Shown in pieces: positions 13,519-28,700 of a stretch of DNA of 64,000 nucleotides. The notes beneath the pieces were generated by a model. It was not told the DNA's origin. It made no database searches and saw nothing but the letters and a program-made list of their open reading frames with translations. The translations under genes and the position numbers were made by a program. The stretch is from Eutreptiella sp. 'Long Island Sound 2002' (Eukaryota > Euglenozoa > Euglenophyceae > Eutreptiales > Eutreptiaceae). Where the stretch lies: NCBI GenBank assembly GCA_964036045.1, contig OZ038379.1:116463604-116527603 (forward strand), written 5' to 3'. Each line of letters starts with the position of its first letter. Position 1 is the stretch's first letter.

Positions 13519-14510
13519 AACCCCATCCGTGAAATATTTTGGGGATCTACAGCCCCCAAACATTTGGCGGAACCCCATCCGTCAAATATTTTAGGGGTGT
13601 AGACCCCCCAAATGTTTGACGGAACCCCATCCGTCAAATATTTTGGGGGTGTACGGCCCCCAAATATTTGACGGAACCCCATCCGTGAAATATTTTGGGG
13701 GTCTACACCCCCAAAATGTTTGACGGATGTGGTTCCGTCAAATATTTGGGGGCTGTAAACCCCCCAAATATATGACGGAACCCCATCCTTGAAATATTTG
13801 GGGGCTGTAGACCCCCAAATATTTGACGATACCCCATCCGTGAAACATTTTGGGGGTCTACAGCCCCCAAATATTTGACGGAACCCCATCCGTCAAATAG
13901 TTTGGGGGTGTACAGCCCCCAAATATTTGACGGAACCACATCCGTGAAATATTTGGGGGCTGTAGACCCCCCAAATATTTGACGGAACCCCATCCGTGAA
14001 ACATTTTTGGGGTCAACAGCCCCCACATATTTCACGGAACCACATCCGTCAAATATTTTGGGAGTGTACAGCCCCCAAATATTTGACGGAACCCCATCCG
14101 TCAAATATTTTGGGGGTGTACAGCCCCCAAATATTCGACGGAACCCCATCCGTCAAATATTTTGGGGGTGTACACCCCTCAAATATTTGACGGAACCCCA
14201 TCCGTCAAAGTTTTTGGGGGTGTAGACCCCCCAAATATTTGACGGAACCCCATCCGTCAAATATTTTGGGGGTCTACAGCCCCCAACTATTTGACGGAAC
14301 CCCATCCGTCAAATATTTTGGGGGTGTAGACCCCCAAATATTTGACGGAACCCCATCCGTCAAATATTTTGGGGGTGTACAGCCCCCAAATATTCCACGG
14401 AACCCCATCCGTCAAATATTTTGGGGGTGTACGCCCCTCAAATATTTGACGGAACCCCATCCGTCAAACTTTTTGGGGGCTGCAGACCCCCCAAATATTT
14501 GACGGAACCC
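13519..14510. repeat. Recurring GATC-loop block, copy 5
   Basis: Near-identical to 12,429-13,420 through the inverted unit near 13,710 and the CAACAGCCCCCACATATTTC unit near 14,013. It then continues with units like those at 10,600-10,870, so the block is itself a mosaic. Confidence 0.6.
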
Positions 14511-17289
14511 CATCCATGAGATATTTGGGGGCTGTAGACCCCCCAAATATTTGATGGAACCCTATCCGTGAAATATTTTAGGGGTCAACAGCCGCCAAAT
14601 ATTTGACGGAACCACATCCGTCAAATATTTTGGGGGTGTACGGCCCCCAAATATTTGACGGAACCCCATCCGTCAAACATTTTGGGGGTGTACAGCCCCC
14701 AAATATTTGACGGAACCCCATCCGTGAAAAATTTTGGGGGTCTACATACCCCAAATATTTGTGGGAACCCCATCCGTCAAACATTTTGGGGGTGTACAGC
14801 CCCCAAATATTTGACGGAACCCCATCCGTGAGATATTTGGGGGCTGTAGACCCCCCAAATATTTGACGGAACCCCATCCGTGAAATATTTTGGGGGTGTA
14901 CAGCCCCCAAATATTTGACGGAACCCCATCCGTCAAATATTTTGGGGGTGTACAGCCCCCAAATATTTGACGGAACCCCATCTGTGAGATATTTGGGGGG
15001 TCTACAGCCCCCAAATATTTGACGGAACCCCATCCGTCAAATATTTTGGGGGTGTAGACCCCCCAAATTTTTCATGGAACCCCATCCGTCAAATATTTTG
15101 GGGGTGTACAGCCCCCAAATATTTGACGGAACCCCATCCGTCAAATATTTTGGGGGTGTACAGCCCCTAGATATTTGACGGAACCCCATCCGTCAAATTT
15201 GTTGGGGGTGTAGACCCCCGAAATATTTAACCGAACCCCATCCGTGAAATATTTTGGGGGTCTACAGCCCCCAAATATTTGACGGAACCACATCCGTCAA
15301 ATATTTTCGGGGTGTACAGCCCCCAAATATTTGACGGAACCCCATCCGTGAAATATTTTGGGGGTCTACAGCCCCCAAATATTTGACGGAACCCCATCCG
15401 TCAAATATTTTAGGGGTGTACAGCCCCCAAATATTTGACGGAACCCCATCCGTGAAATATTTTGGGGGTCTACACCCCCAAAATGTTTGACGGATGTTGT
15501 TCCGTGAAATATTTGGGGGCTGTAAATCCCCCAAATATTTGACGGAACCCCATCCTTGAAATATTTGGGGGTCTACAGCCCCCAAATATTTGACGGAACC
15601 ACATCTGTCAAATATTTTCGGGGTGTACAGCCCCCAAATATTTGACGATACCCCATCCGTGAAACATTTTGGGGGTCTACAGCCCCCAAATATTTGACGG
15701 AACCCCATCCGTCAAATATTTGGGGGCTGTAGACCCCCCCAAATATTTGACGGAACCCCATCCGTCAAATATTTTGGGGGTGTACAGCCCCCAAATATTC
15801 GACGGAACCCCATCCGTCAAATATTTTGGGGGTGTACACCCCTCAAATATTTGACGGAACCCCATCCGTCAAACTTTTTGGGGGTGTAGACCCCCCAAAT
15901 ATTTGACGGAACCCCATCCGTGAAATATTTTGGGGGTCTACACCCCCAAAATATTTCACGGATGGGGTTCTGTGAAATATTTGGGGGCTGTAGACCCCCC
16001 AAATATTTGACGGAACCCCATCCGTGAAATATTTTGGGGCTGTAGACCCCCCAAATATTTGATGGAACCCCATCCGTGAAATATTTTAGGGGTCAACAGC
16101 CCCCAAATATTTGACGGAACCACATCCGTCAAATATTTTGGGGGTGTACAGCCCCCAAATATTTGACGGAACCCCATCCGTCAAACTTTTTGGGGGTGTA
16201 GACCCCCCAAATATTTGACGGAACCCCATCCGTGAAATATTTTGGGGCTGTAGACCCCCCAAATATTTGATGGAACCCCATCCGTGAAATATTTTAGGGG
16301 TCAACAGCCCCCAAATATTTGACGGAACCACATCCGTCAAATATTTTGGGGGTGTACAGCCCCCAAATATTTGACGGAACCCCATCCGTGAAATATTTTG
16401 GGGGTCTACAGCCCCCAAATATTTGACGGAACCCCATCCGTCAAACATTTTGGGGGTGTAAAGTTCCCAAATATTTGATAGAACCCCATCCGTGAAATAT
16501 TTTGGGGGTCTACACCCCCAAAATATTTCACGGATGTGGTTCCGTGAAATATTTGGGGGTTAGAGACCCCCCAAATATTTGACGGAACCCCATCCGTGAA
16601 ATGTTTGGGAGCTGTAGACCCCCCAAATATTTGACGGAACCCCATCCGTGAAATATTTTGGGGGCCTACAGCCCCCAAATATTTGACGGAACCCCATCCG
16701 TCAAACATTTTGGGGGTGTACAGCCCCCAAATATTCGACGGAACCCCATCCGTCAAATATTTTGGGGGTGTACACCCCTCAAATATTTGACGGAACCCCA
16801 TCCGTCAAACTTTTTGGGGGTGTAGACCCCCCAAATATTTGACGGAACCCCATCCGTGAAATATTTTGGGGGTCTACACCCCCAAAATATTTCACGGATG
16901 GGGTTCCGTGAAATATTTGGGGGCTGTAGACCCTCCAAAATATTTGACGGAACCCCATCCGTGAAATATTTGGGGGCTGTAGACCCCCCAAATATTTGAT
17001 GGAACCCCATCCGTGAAATATTTTAGGGGTCAACAGCCCCCAAATATTTGACGGAACCACATCCGTCAAATATTTTGGGGGTGTACAGCCCCCAAATATT
17101 TGACAAAACCCCATCCGTCAAACATTTTTGGGGGTGTACAGCCCCCAAATATTTGACGGAACCCCATCCGTGAAATATTTTGGGGGTCTACAGCCCCCAA
17201 ATATTTGACGGAACCCCATCCGTCAAACATTTTGGGGGTGTACAGCCCCCAAATACTTGACGGAACCCCATCCGTGAAAAATTTTGGGG

Positions 17290-20200
17290 GTCTACACCCC
17301 CAAAATATTTCACGGATGTGGTTCCGTGAAATATTTCGGGGTTGTAGCCCCCCTAAATATTTGACGGAACCCCATCCGTCAAATATTTTGGGGGTGTACA
17401 CCCCCCAAATATTTGACGGAACCCCATCCGTCAAATATTTTGGGGGTGTACAGCCCCCAAATATTTGACGGAACCCCATCCGTCAAACATTTTGGGGGTG
17501 TAGACCCCCCAAATATTTGACGGAACCCCATCCGTCAAATATTTTGGGGGTCTACAGCCCCCAAATATTTGGCGGAACCCCATCCGTCAAATATTTTGGG
17601 GGTGTACACCCCCCAAATATTTGACGGAACCCCATCCGTCAAATATTTTGGGGGTGTACAGCCCCCAAATATTTGACGGAACCCCATCCGTCAAATGTTT
17701 TGGGGCCGTACAGCCCCCAAATATTTGACGGAACCCCATCCGTGAAATATTTTGGGGCTGTAGACCCCCCAAATATTTGATGGAACCCCATCCGTGAAAT
17801 ATTTTAGGGGTCAACAGCCCCCAAATATTTGACGGAACCACATCCGTCAAATATTTTGGGGATGTACAGCCCCCAAATATTTGACGGAACCCCATCCGTG
17901 AAATATTTTGGGGGTCTACAGCCCCCAAATATTTGACGGAACCCCATCCGTCAAACATTTTGGGGGTGTAAAGTTCCCAAATATTTGACAGAACCCCATC
18001 CGTGAAATATTTGGGGGGTCTACACCCCCAAAATATTTCACGGATGTGGTTCCGTGAAATATTTGGGGGTTAGAGACCCCCCAAATATTTGACGGAACCC
18101 CATCCGTGAAATGTTTGGGAGCTGTAGACCCCCCAAATATTTGACGGAACCCCATCCGTGAAGTATTTTGGGGGTCTACAGCCCCCAAATATTTGACGGA
18201 ACCACATCCGTCAAACATTTTGGGGGTGTACAGCCCCCAAATATTCGACGGAACCCCATCCGTCAAATATTTTGGGGGTGTACACCCCTCAAATATTTGA
18301 CGGAACCCCATCCGTCAAACTTTTTGGGGGTGTAGACCCCCCAAATATTTGACGGAACCCCATCCGTGAAATATTTTGGGGGTCTACACCCCCAAAATAT
18401 TTCACGGATGGGGTTCCGTGAAATATTTGGGGGCTGTAGACCCTCCAAATATTTGACGGAACCCCATCCGTGAAATATTTGGGGGCTGTAGACCCCCCAA
18501 ATATTTGATGGAACCCCATCCGTGAAATATTTTAGGGGTCAACAGCCCCCAAATATTTGACGGAACCACATCCGTCAAATATTTTGGGGGTGTACAGCCC
18601 CCAAATATTTGACAAAACCCCATCCGTCAAACATTTTTGGGGGTGTACAGCCCCCAAATATTTGACGGAACCCCATCCGTGAAATATTTTGGGGGTCTAC
18701 AGCCCCCAAATATTTGACGGAACCCCATCCGTCAAACATTTTGGGGGTGTACAGCCCCCAAATACTTGACGGAACCCCATCCGTGAAAAATTTTGGGGGT
18801 CTACACCCCCAAAATATTTCACGGATGTGGTTCCGTGAAATATTTCGGGGTTGTAGCCCCCCCAAATATTTGACGGAACCCCATCCGTGAGATATTTGGG
18901 GGCTGTAGACCCCCCAAATATTTGACGGAACCCCATCTGTGAAATATTTTGGGGGTGTACAGCCCCCAAATATTTGACGGAACCCCATCCGTCAAATATT
19001 TTGGGGCCGTACAGCCCCCAAATATTTGACGGAACCCCATCCGTCAAATATTTTGGGGGTGTACACCCCCCAAATATTTGACGGAACCCCATCCGTCAAA
19101 TATTTTGGGGGTGTACAGCCCCCAAATATTTGACGGAACCCCATCCGTCAAATATTTTGGGGGTGTAGACCCCCCAAATATTTGACGGAACCCCATCCGT
19201 CAAATATTTTGGGGGTCTACAGCCCCCAAATATTTGACGGAACCCCATCCGTCAAATATTTTGGGGGTGTACACCCCCCAAATATTTGACGGAACCCCAT
19301 CCGTCAAATATTTTGGGGGTGTACAGCCCCCAAATATTTGACGGAACCCCATCCGTCAAATGTTTTGGGGCCGTACGGCCCCCAAATATTTCACGGAACC
19401 CCATCCGCCAAATATTTTGGGGGTGTACACCCCCCAAATATTTGACGGAACCCCATCCGTCAAATATTTTGGGGGTGTACAGCCCCCAAATATTTGACGG
19501 AACCCCATCCGTCAAATATTTTGGGGGTGTACAGCCCCCAAATATTTGACGGAACCCCATCCGTCAAATATTTTGGGGGTGTAGACCCCCCAAATATTTG
19601 ACGGAACCCCATCCGTGAAATACTTTCGGGGTCTACAGCCCCCAAATATTTGACGGAACCACATCCGTCAAATATTTTGGGGGTGTACAGCCCCCGAATA
19701 TTTGACGGAACCCCATCCGTGAAATATTTTAGGGGTCAACAGCCCCCAAATATTTGACGGAACCACATCCGTCAAATATTTTGGGGGTGTACAGCCCCCA
19801 AATATTTGACAAAACCCCATCTGTCAAACATTTTTGGGGGTGTACAGCCCCCAAATATTTGACGGAACCCCATCCGTGAAATATTTTGGGGGTCTACAGC
19901 CCCCAAATATTTGGGGGAACCCCATCCGTCAAACATTTTGGGGGTGTACAGCCCCCAAATACTTGACGGAACCCCATCCGTGAAAAATTTTGGGGGTCTA
20001 CGGCCCCAAAATATTTCACGGATGTGGTTCCGTGAAATATTTCGGGGTTGTAGCCCCCCCAAATATTTGACGGAACCCCATCCGTGAGATATTTGGGGGC
20101 TGTAGACCCCCCAAATATTTGACGGAGCCCATCTGTGAAATATTTTGGGGGTGTACAACCCCCAAATATTTGACGGAACCCCATCCGTCAAATATTTTGG
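17290..20200. repeat. 3,330-bp higher-order block, copy 1
   Basis: It matches about 20,620-23,530 at a constant offset of 3,330 bp (64 units plus 2) with very few differences seen. Shared markers are the TTTCGGGGTTGTAGCC loop near 17,335, the GGTGTAAAGTTCCC loop near 17,965 and the CCGTGAAATACTTTCGGGG unit near 19,613. Similarity ends near 20,202, where the second copy has GGGGCCGTACAG instead of GGGGGTGTAGAC. Confidence 0.8.
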
Positions 20201-20202
20201 GG

Positions 20203-20620
20203 GTGTAGACCCCCCAAATATTTGACGGAACCCCATCCGTGAAATACTTTCGGGGTCTACAGCCCCCAAATATTTGACGGAACCACATCCGTCAAATATT
20301 TTGGGGGTGTACAGCCCCCGAATATTTGACGGAACCCCATCCGTGAAATATTTTAGGGGTCAACAGCCCCCAAATATTTGACGGAACCACATCCGTCAAA
20401 TATTTTGGGGGTGTACAGCCCCCAAATATTTGACAAAACCCCATCTGTCAAACATTTTTGGGGGTGTACAGCCCCCAAATATTTGACGGAACCCCATCCG
20501 TGAAATATTTTGGGGGTCTACAGCCCCCAAATATTTGGGGGAACCCCATCCGTCAAACATTTTGGGGGTGTACAGCCCCCAAATACTTGACGGAACCCCA
20601 TCCGTGAAAAATTTTGGGGG
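20203..20620. repeat. Short 12-unit duplicate of ~19,580-20,000
   Basis: This bridge repeats about 19,580-20,000 at an offset of 624 bp (exactly 12 units). Both carry CATCTGTCAAACATT and ATTTGGGGGAACCCC, which the equivalent place near 17,120-17,215 lacks. It shows a smaller, separate exchange inside the larger duplication. Confidence 0.65.
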
Positions 20621-23530
20621 TCTACACCCCCAAAATATTTCACGGATGTGGTTCCGTGAAATATTTCGGGGTTGTAGCCCCCCTAAATATTTGACGGAAC
20701 CCCATCCGTCAAATATTTTGGGGGTGTACACCCCCCAAATATTTGACGGAACCCCATCCGTCAAATATTTTGGGGGTGTACAGCCCCCAAATATTTGACG
20801 GAACCCCATCCGTCAAACATTTTGGGGGTGTAGACCCCCCAAATATTTGACGGAACCCCATCCGTCAAATATTTTGGGGGTCTACAGCCCCCAAATATTT
20901 GACGGAACCCCATCCGTCAAATATTTTGGGGGTGTACACCCCCCAAATATTTGACGGAACCCCATCCGTCAAATATTTTGGGGGTGTACAGCCCCCAAAT
21001 ATTTGACGGAACCCCATCCGTCAAATGTTTTGGGGCCGTACAGCCCCCAAATATTTGACGGAACCCCATCCGTGAAATATTTTGGGGCTGTAGACCCCCC
21101 AAATATTTGATGGAACCCCATCCGTGAAATATTTTAGGGGTCAACAGCCCCCAAATATTTGACGGAACCACATCCGTCAAATATTTTGGGGATGTACAGC
21201 CCCCAAATATTTGACGGAACCCCATCCGTGAAATATTTTGGGGGTCTACAGCCCCCAAATATTTGACGGAACCCCATCCGTCAAACATTTTGGGGGTGTA
21301 AAGTTCCCAAATATTTGACAGAACCCCATCCGTGAAATATTTGGGGGGTCTACACCCCCAAAATATTTCACGGATGTGGTTCCGTGAAATATTTGGGGGT
21401 TAGAGACCCCCCAAATATTTGACGGAACCCCATCCGTGAAATGTTTGGGAGCTGTAGACCCCCCAAATATTTGACGGAACCCCATCCGTGAAATATTTTG
21501 GGGGTCTACAGCCCCGGAATATTTGACGGAACCACATCCGTCAAACATTTTGGGGGTGTACAGCCCCCAAATATTCGACGGAACCCCATCCGTCAAATAT
21601 TTTGGGGGTGTACACCCCTCAAATATTTGACGGAACCCCATCCGTCAAACTTTTTGGGGGTGTAGACCCCCCAAATATTTGACGGAACCCCATCCGTGAA
21701 ATATTTTGGGGGTCTACACCCCCAAAATATTTCACGGATGGGGTTCCGTGAAATATTTGGGGGCTGTAGACCCTCCAAATATTTGACGGAACCCCATCCG
21801 TGAAATATTTGGGGGCTGTAGACCCCCCAAATATTTGATGGAACCCCATCCGTGAAATATTTTAGGGGTCAACAGCCCCCAAATATTTGACGGAACCACA
21901 TCCGTCAAATATTTTGGGGGTGTACAGCCCCCAAATATTTGACAAAACCCCATCCGTCAAACATTTTTGGGGGTGTACAGCCCCCAAATATTTGACGGAA
22001 CCCCATCCGTGAAATATTTTGGGGGTCTACAGCCCCCAAATATTTGACGGAACCCCATCCGTCAAACATTTTGGGGGTGTACAGCCCCCAAATACTTGAC
22101 GGAACCCCATCCGTGAAAAATTTTGGGGGTCTACACCCCCAAAATATTTCACGGATGTGGTTCCGTGAAATATTTCGGGGTTGTAGCCCCCCCAAATATT
22201 TGACGGAACCCCATCCGTGAGATATTTGGGGGCTGTAGACCCCCCAAATATTTGACGGAACCCCATCTGTGAAATATTTTGGGGGTGTACAGCCCCCAAA
22301 TATTTGACGGAACCCCATCCGTCAAATATTTTGGGGCCGTACAGCCCCCAAATATTTGACGGAACCCCATCCGTCAAATATTTTGGGGGTGTACACCCCC
22401 CAAATATTTGACGGAACCCCATCCGTCAAATATTTTGGGGGTGTACAGCCCCCAAATATTTGACGGAACCCCATCCGTCAAATATTTTGGGGGTGTAGAC
22501 CCCCCAAATATTTGACGGAACCCCATCCGTCAAATATTTTGGGGGTCTACAGCCCCCAAATATTTGACGGAACCCCATCCGTCAAATATTTTGGGGGTGT
22601 ACACCCCCCAAATATTTGACGGAACCCCATCCGTCAAATATTTTGGGGGTGTACAGCCCCCAAATATTTGACGGAACCCCATCCGTCAAATGTTTTGGGG
22701 CCGTACGGCCCCCAAATATTTCACGGAACCCCATCCGCCAAATATTTTGGGGGTGTACACCCCCCAAATATTTGACGGAACCCCATCCGTCAAATATTTT
22801 GGGGGTGTACAGCCCCCAAATATTTGACGGAACCCCATCCGTCAAATATTTTGGGGGTGTACAGCCCCCAAATATTTGACGGAACCCCATCCGTCAAATA
22901 TTTTGGGGGTGTAGACCCCCCAAATATTTGACGGAACCCCATCCGTGAAATACTTTCGGGGTCTACAGCCCCCAAATATTTGACGGAACCACATCCGTCA
23001 AATATTTTGGGGGTGTACAGCCCCCGAATATTTGACGGAACCCCATCCGTGAAATATTTTAGGGGTCAACAGCCCCCAAATATTTGACGGAACCACATCC
23101 GTCAAATATTTTGGGGGTGTACAGCCCCCAAATATTTGACAAAACCCCATCTGTCAAACATTTTTGGGGGTGTACAGCCCCCAAATATTTGACGGAACCC
23201 CATCCGTGAAATATTTTGGGGGTCTACAGCCCCCAAATATTTGGGGGAACCCCATCCGTCAAACATTTTGGGGGTGTACAGCCCCCAAATACTTGACGGA
23301 ACCCCATCCGTGAAAAATTTTGGGGGTCTACGGCCCCAAAATATTTCACGGATGTGGTTCCGTGAAATATTTCGGGGTTGTAGCCCCCCCAAATATTTGA
23401 CGGAACCCCATCCGTGAGATATTTGGGGGCTGTAGACCCCCCAAATATTTGACGGAGCCCATCTGTGAAATATTTTGGGGGTGTACAGCCCCCAAATATT
23501 TGACGGAACCCCATCCGTCAAATATTTTGG
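20621..23530. repeat. 3,330-bp higher-order block, copy 2
   Basis: Copy of about 17,290-20,200. Small differences such as GTCTACAGCCCCGGAATATT near 21,510 arose after the duplication. Confidence 0.8.
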
Positions 23531-23719
23531 GGCCGTACAGCCCCCAAATATTTGACGGAACCCCATCCGTCAAATATTTTGGGGGTGTACACCCCCCAAA
23601 TATTTGACGGAACCCCATCCGTCAAATATTTTGGGGGTGTACAGCCCCCAAATATTTGACGGAACCCCATCCGTCAAATATTTTGGGGGTGTAGACCCCC
23701 CAAATATTTGACGGAACCC

Positions 23720-25700
23720 CATGCGTCAAATATTTTGGGGGTCTACAGCCCCCAAATATTTGACGGAACCCCATCCGTCAAATATTTTGGGGGTGTACAG
23801 CCCCCAAATATTTGACGGAACCCCATCCGTCAAATGTTTTGGGGCCGTACAGCCCCCAAATATTTGACGGAACCCCATCCGTGAAATATTTTGGGGCTGT
23901 AGACCCCCCAAATATTTGATGGAACCCCATCCGTGAAATATTTTAGGGGTCAACAGCCCCCAAATATTTGACGGAACCACATCCGTCAAATATTTTGGGG
24001 GTGTACAGCCCCCAAATATTTGACGGAACCCCATCCGTGAAATATTTTGGGGGTCTACAGCCCCCAAATATTTGACGGAACCCCATCCGTCAAACATTTT
24101 GGGGGTGTAAAGTTCCCAAATATTTGACAGAACCCCATCCGTGAAATATTTTGGGGGTCTACACCCCCAAAATATTTCACGGATGTGGTTCCGTGAAATA
24201 TTTGGGGGTTAGAGACCCCCCAAATATTTGACGGAACCCCATCCGTGAAATGTTTGGGAGCTGTAGACCCCCCAAATATTTGACGGAACCCCATCCGTGA
24301 AATATTTTGGGGGTCTACAGCCCCCAAATATTTGACGGAACCCCATCCGTCAAACATTTTGGGGGTGTACAGCCCCCAAATATTCGACGGAACCCCATCC
24401 GTCAAATATTTTGGGGGTGTACACCCCTCAAATATTTGACGGAACCCCATCCGTCAAACTTTTTGGGGGTGTAGACCCCCCAAATATTTGACGGAACCCC
24501 ATCCGTGAAATATTTTGGGGGTCTACACCCCCAAAATATTTCACGGATGGGGTTCCGTGAAATATTTGGGGGCTGTAGACCCTCCAAATATTTGACGGAA
24601 CCCCATCCGTGAAATATTTGGGGGCTGTAGACCCCCCAAATATTTGATGGAACCCCATCCGTGAAATATTTTAGGGGTCAACAGCCCCCAAATATTTGAC
24701 GGAACCACATCCGTCAAATATTTTGGGGGTGTACAGCCCCCAAATATTTGACAAAACCCCATCCGTCAAACATTTTTGGGGGTGTACAGCCCCCAAATAT
24801 TTGACGGAACCCCATGCGTGAAATATTTTGGGGGTCTACAGCCCCCAAATATTTGACGGAACCCCATCCGTCAAACATTTTGGGGGTGTACAGCCCCCAA
24901 ATACTTGACGGAACCCCATCCGTGAAAAATTTTGGGGGTCTACACCCCCAAAATATTTCACGGATGTGGTTCCGTGAAATATTTCGGGGTTGTAGCCCCC
25001 CCAAATATTTGACGGAACCCCATCCGTGAGATATTTGGGGGCTGTAGACCCCCCAAATATTTGACGGAACCCCATCTGTGAAATATTTTGGGGGTGTACA
25101 GCCCCCAAATATTTGACGGAACCCCATCCGTCAAATATTTTGGGGCCGTACAGCCCCCAAATATTTGACGGAACCCCATCCGTCAAATATTTTGGGGGTG
25201 TACACCCCCCAAATATTTGACGGAACCCCATCCGTCAAATATTTTGGGGGTGTACAGCCCCCAAATATTTGACGGAACCCCATCCGTCAAATATTTTGGG
25301 GGTGTAGACCCCCCAAATATTTGACGGAACCCCATCCGTCAAATATTTTGGGGGTCTACAGCCCCCAAATATTTGACGGAACCCCATCCGTCAAATATTT
25401 TGGGGGTGTACACCCCCCAAATATTTGACGGAACCCCATCCGTCAAATATTTTGGGGGTGTACAGCCCCCAAATATTTGACGGAACCCCATCCGTCAAAT
25501 GTTTTGGGGCCGTACGGCCCCCAAATATTTGACGGAACCCCATCCGCCAAATATTTTGGGGGTGTACACCCCCCAAATATTTGACGGAACCCCATCCGTC
25601 AAATATTTTGGGGGTGTACAGCCCCCAAATATTTGATGGAACCCCATCCGTCAAATATTTTGGGGGTGTAGACCCCCCAAATATTTGACGGAACCCCATC
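23720..25700. repeat. Third partial copy of the 3.33-kb block
   Basis: It matches about 20,910-22,890 at an offset of 2,809 bp (54 units plus 1). A further fragment follows at about 26,700-27,240, at an offset of 2,029 bp (39 units plus 1) from 24,714. The four related stretches form a family centred on 17-27 kb that is distinct from the 1-15 kb family. Confidence 0.7.
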
Positions 25701-28700
25701 CGTGAAATATTTTCGGGGTCTACAGCCCCCAAATATTTGACGGAATCACATCCGTCAAATATTTTGGGGGTGTACAGCCCCCGAATATTTGACGGAACCC
25801 CATCCGTGAAATATTTTGGGGGTCTACAGCCCCCAAACATTTGACGGAACCCCATCCGTCAAATATTTTAGGGGTGTAGACCCCCCAAATATTTGACGGA
25901 ACCCCATCCGTCAAACATTTTGGGGGTGTACAGCCCCCAAATATTTGACGGAACCCCATCCGTGAAATATTTTGGGGGTCTACAGCCCCCAAACATGTGA
26001 CGGAACCCCATTCGTCAAATATTTTAGGGGTGTAGACCCCCCAAATATTTGACGGAACCCCATCCGTCAAACATTTTGGGGGTGTAAAGTTCCCAAATAT
26101 TTGACAGAACCCCATCCGTGAAATAATTTGGGGGTCTACACCCCCAAAATATTTCACGGATGTGGTTCCGTGAAATATTTGGGGGTTAGAGACCCCCCAA
26201 ATATTTGACGGAACCCCATCCGTCAAATGTTTGGGAGCTATAGACCCCCCAAATATTTGACGGAACCCCATCCGTGAAATATTTTGGGGGTCTACAGCCC
26301 CCAAATATTTGACGGAACCCCATCCGTCAAATATTTTGGGGGTCTAGACCCCCCAAATATATGACGGAACCCCATCCGTCAAATATTTTGGGGGTGTACA
26401 GCCCCCAAATATTCGACGGAACCCCATCCGTCAAATATTTTTGGGGGTGTACACCCCTCAAATATTTGACGGAACCCCATCCGTCAAAATTTTTGGGGGT
26501 GTAGACCCCCCAAATATTTGACGGAACCCCATCCGTGAAATATTTTGGGGGTCTACACCCCCAAAGTATTTCACGGATGGGGTTCCGTGAAATATTTGGG
26601 GGCTGTAGACCCTCCAAATATTTGACGGAACCCCATCCGTGAAATATTTGGGGGCTGTAGACCCCCCAAATATTTGATGGAACCCCATCCGTGAAATATT
26701 TTAGGGGTCAACAGCCCCCAAATATTTGACGGAACCACATCCGTCAAATATTTTGGGGGTGTACAGCCCCCAATATTTGACAAAACCCCATCCGTCAAAC
26801 ATTTTTGGGGGTGTACAGCCCCCAAATATTTGACGGAACCCCATCCGTGAAATATTTTGGGGGTCTACAGCCCCCAAATATTTGACGGAACCCCATCCGT
26901 CAAACATTTTGGTGGTGTACAGCCCCCAAATACTTGACGGAACCCCATCCGTGAAAAATTTTGGGGGTCTACACCCCCAAAATATTTCACGGATGTGGTT
27001 CCGTGAAATATTTCGGGGTTGTAGCCCCCCCAAATATTTGACGGAACCCCATCCGTGAGATATTTCGGGGCTGTAGACCCCCCAAATATTTGACGGAACC
27101 CCATCTGTGAAATATTTTGGGGGTGTACAGCCCCCAAATATTTGACGGAACCCCATCCGTCAAATATTTTGGGGCCGTACAGCCCCCAAATATTTGACGG
27201 AACCCCATCCGTCAAATATTTTGGGGGTGTACACCCCCCAAATATTTGACGGAACCCCATCCGTCAAATATTTTGGGGGTGTACAGCCCCCAAATATTTG
27301 ACGGAACCCCATCCGTCAAATATTTTCGGGGTGTAGACCCCCCAAATATTTGACGGAACCCCATCCGTCAAATATTTTGGGGCCGTACAGCCCCCAAATA
27401 TTTGACGGAACCCCATCCGTCAAATATTTTGGGGGTGTACACCCCCCAAATATTTGACGGAACCCCATCCGTCAAATATTTTGGGGCCGTACAGCCCCCA
27501 GGTATTTTACGGAACCCCATCCGTCAAATATTTTGGGGCCGTACGGCCCCCAAATATTTGACGGAACCCCATCCGTCAAATATTTTGGGGGTGTACAGCC
27601 CCCAAATATTTGATGGAACCCCATCCGTCAAATATTTTGGGGGTGTAGACCCCCCAAATATTTGACGGAACCCCATCCGTGAAATATTTTCGGGGTCTAC
27701 AGCCCCCAAATATTTGACGGAACCACATCCGTCAAATATTTTGGGGGTTTACAGCCCCCGAATATTTGACGGAACCCCATCCGTGAAATATTTTGGGGGT
27801 CTACAGCCCCCAAACATTTGACGGAACCCCATCCGTCAAATATTTTAGGGGTGTAGACCCCCCAAATATTTGACGGAACCCCATCCGTCAAACATTTTGG
27901 GGGTGTACAGCCCCCAAATATTTGACGGAACCCCATCCGTGAAATCTTTTGGGGGTCTACAGCCCCAAAATATTTGACGGAACCCCATCCGTCAAACATT
28001 TTGTGGGTGTACAGTTCCCAAATATTTGACACAACCCCATCGGTGGAATATTTTGGGGGTCTACACCCCCAAAATATTTCACGGATGTGGTTCCGTGAAA
28101 TATTGTGGGGGTCTACAGCCCCCAAATATTTGACGGAACCTCATCCGTCAAATATTTTGGGGGTCTAGACCCCCCAAATATTTGACGGAACCCCATCCGT
28201 CAAAATTTTGGGGGTGTACAGCTGCCAAATTTTCGACGGAACCCCATCCGTCAAATATTTTGGGGGTGTACACCCCTCAAATATTTGACGGAACCCCATC
28301 CGTCAAACTTTTTGGGGGTGTAGACCCCCCAAATATTTGATGGAACCCCATCCGTGAAATATTTTAGGGGTCAACAGCCCCCAAATATTTGACGGAACCA
28401 CATCCGTCAAATATTTTGGGGGTGTAGACCCCCCAAATATTTGACGGAACCCCATCGGTCAAACATTTTGGGGGTGTACAGCCCCCAAATATTTGACGGA
28501 ACCCCATCCGTGAAATATTTTGGGGGTGTACGGCCCCCAAATATTTGACGGAACCCCATCCGTCAAATATTTTGGGGGTGTACAGCCCCCAAATATTTGT
28601 CGGAACCACATCCGTGAAATATTTGGGGGCTGTAGACCCCCAAATATTTGACGGAACCCCATCCGTGAAACATTTTTGGGGTCAACAGCCCCCACATATT

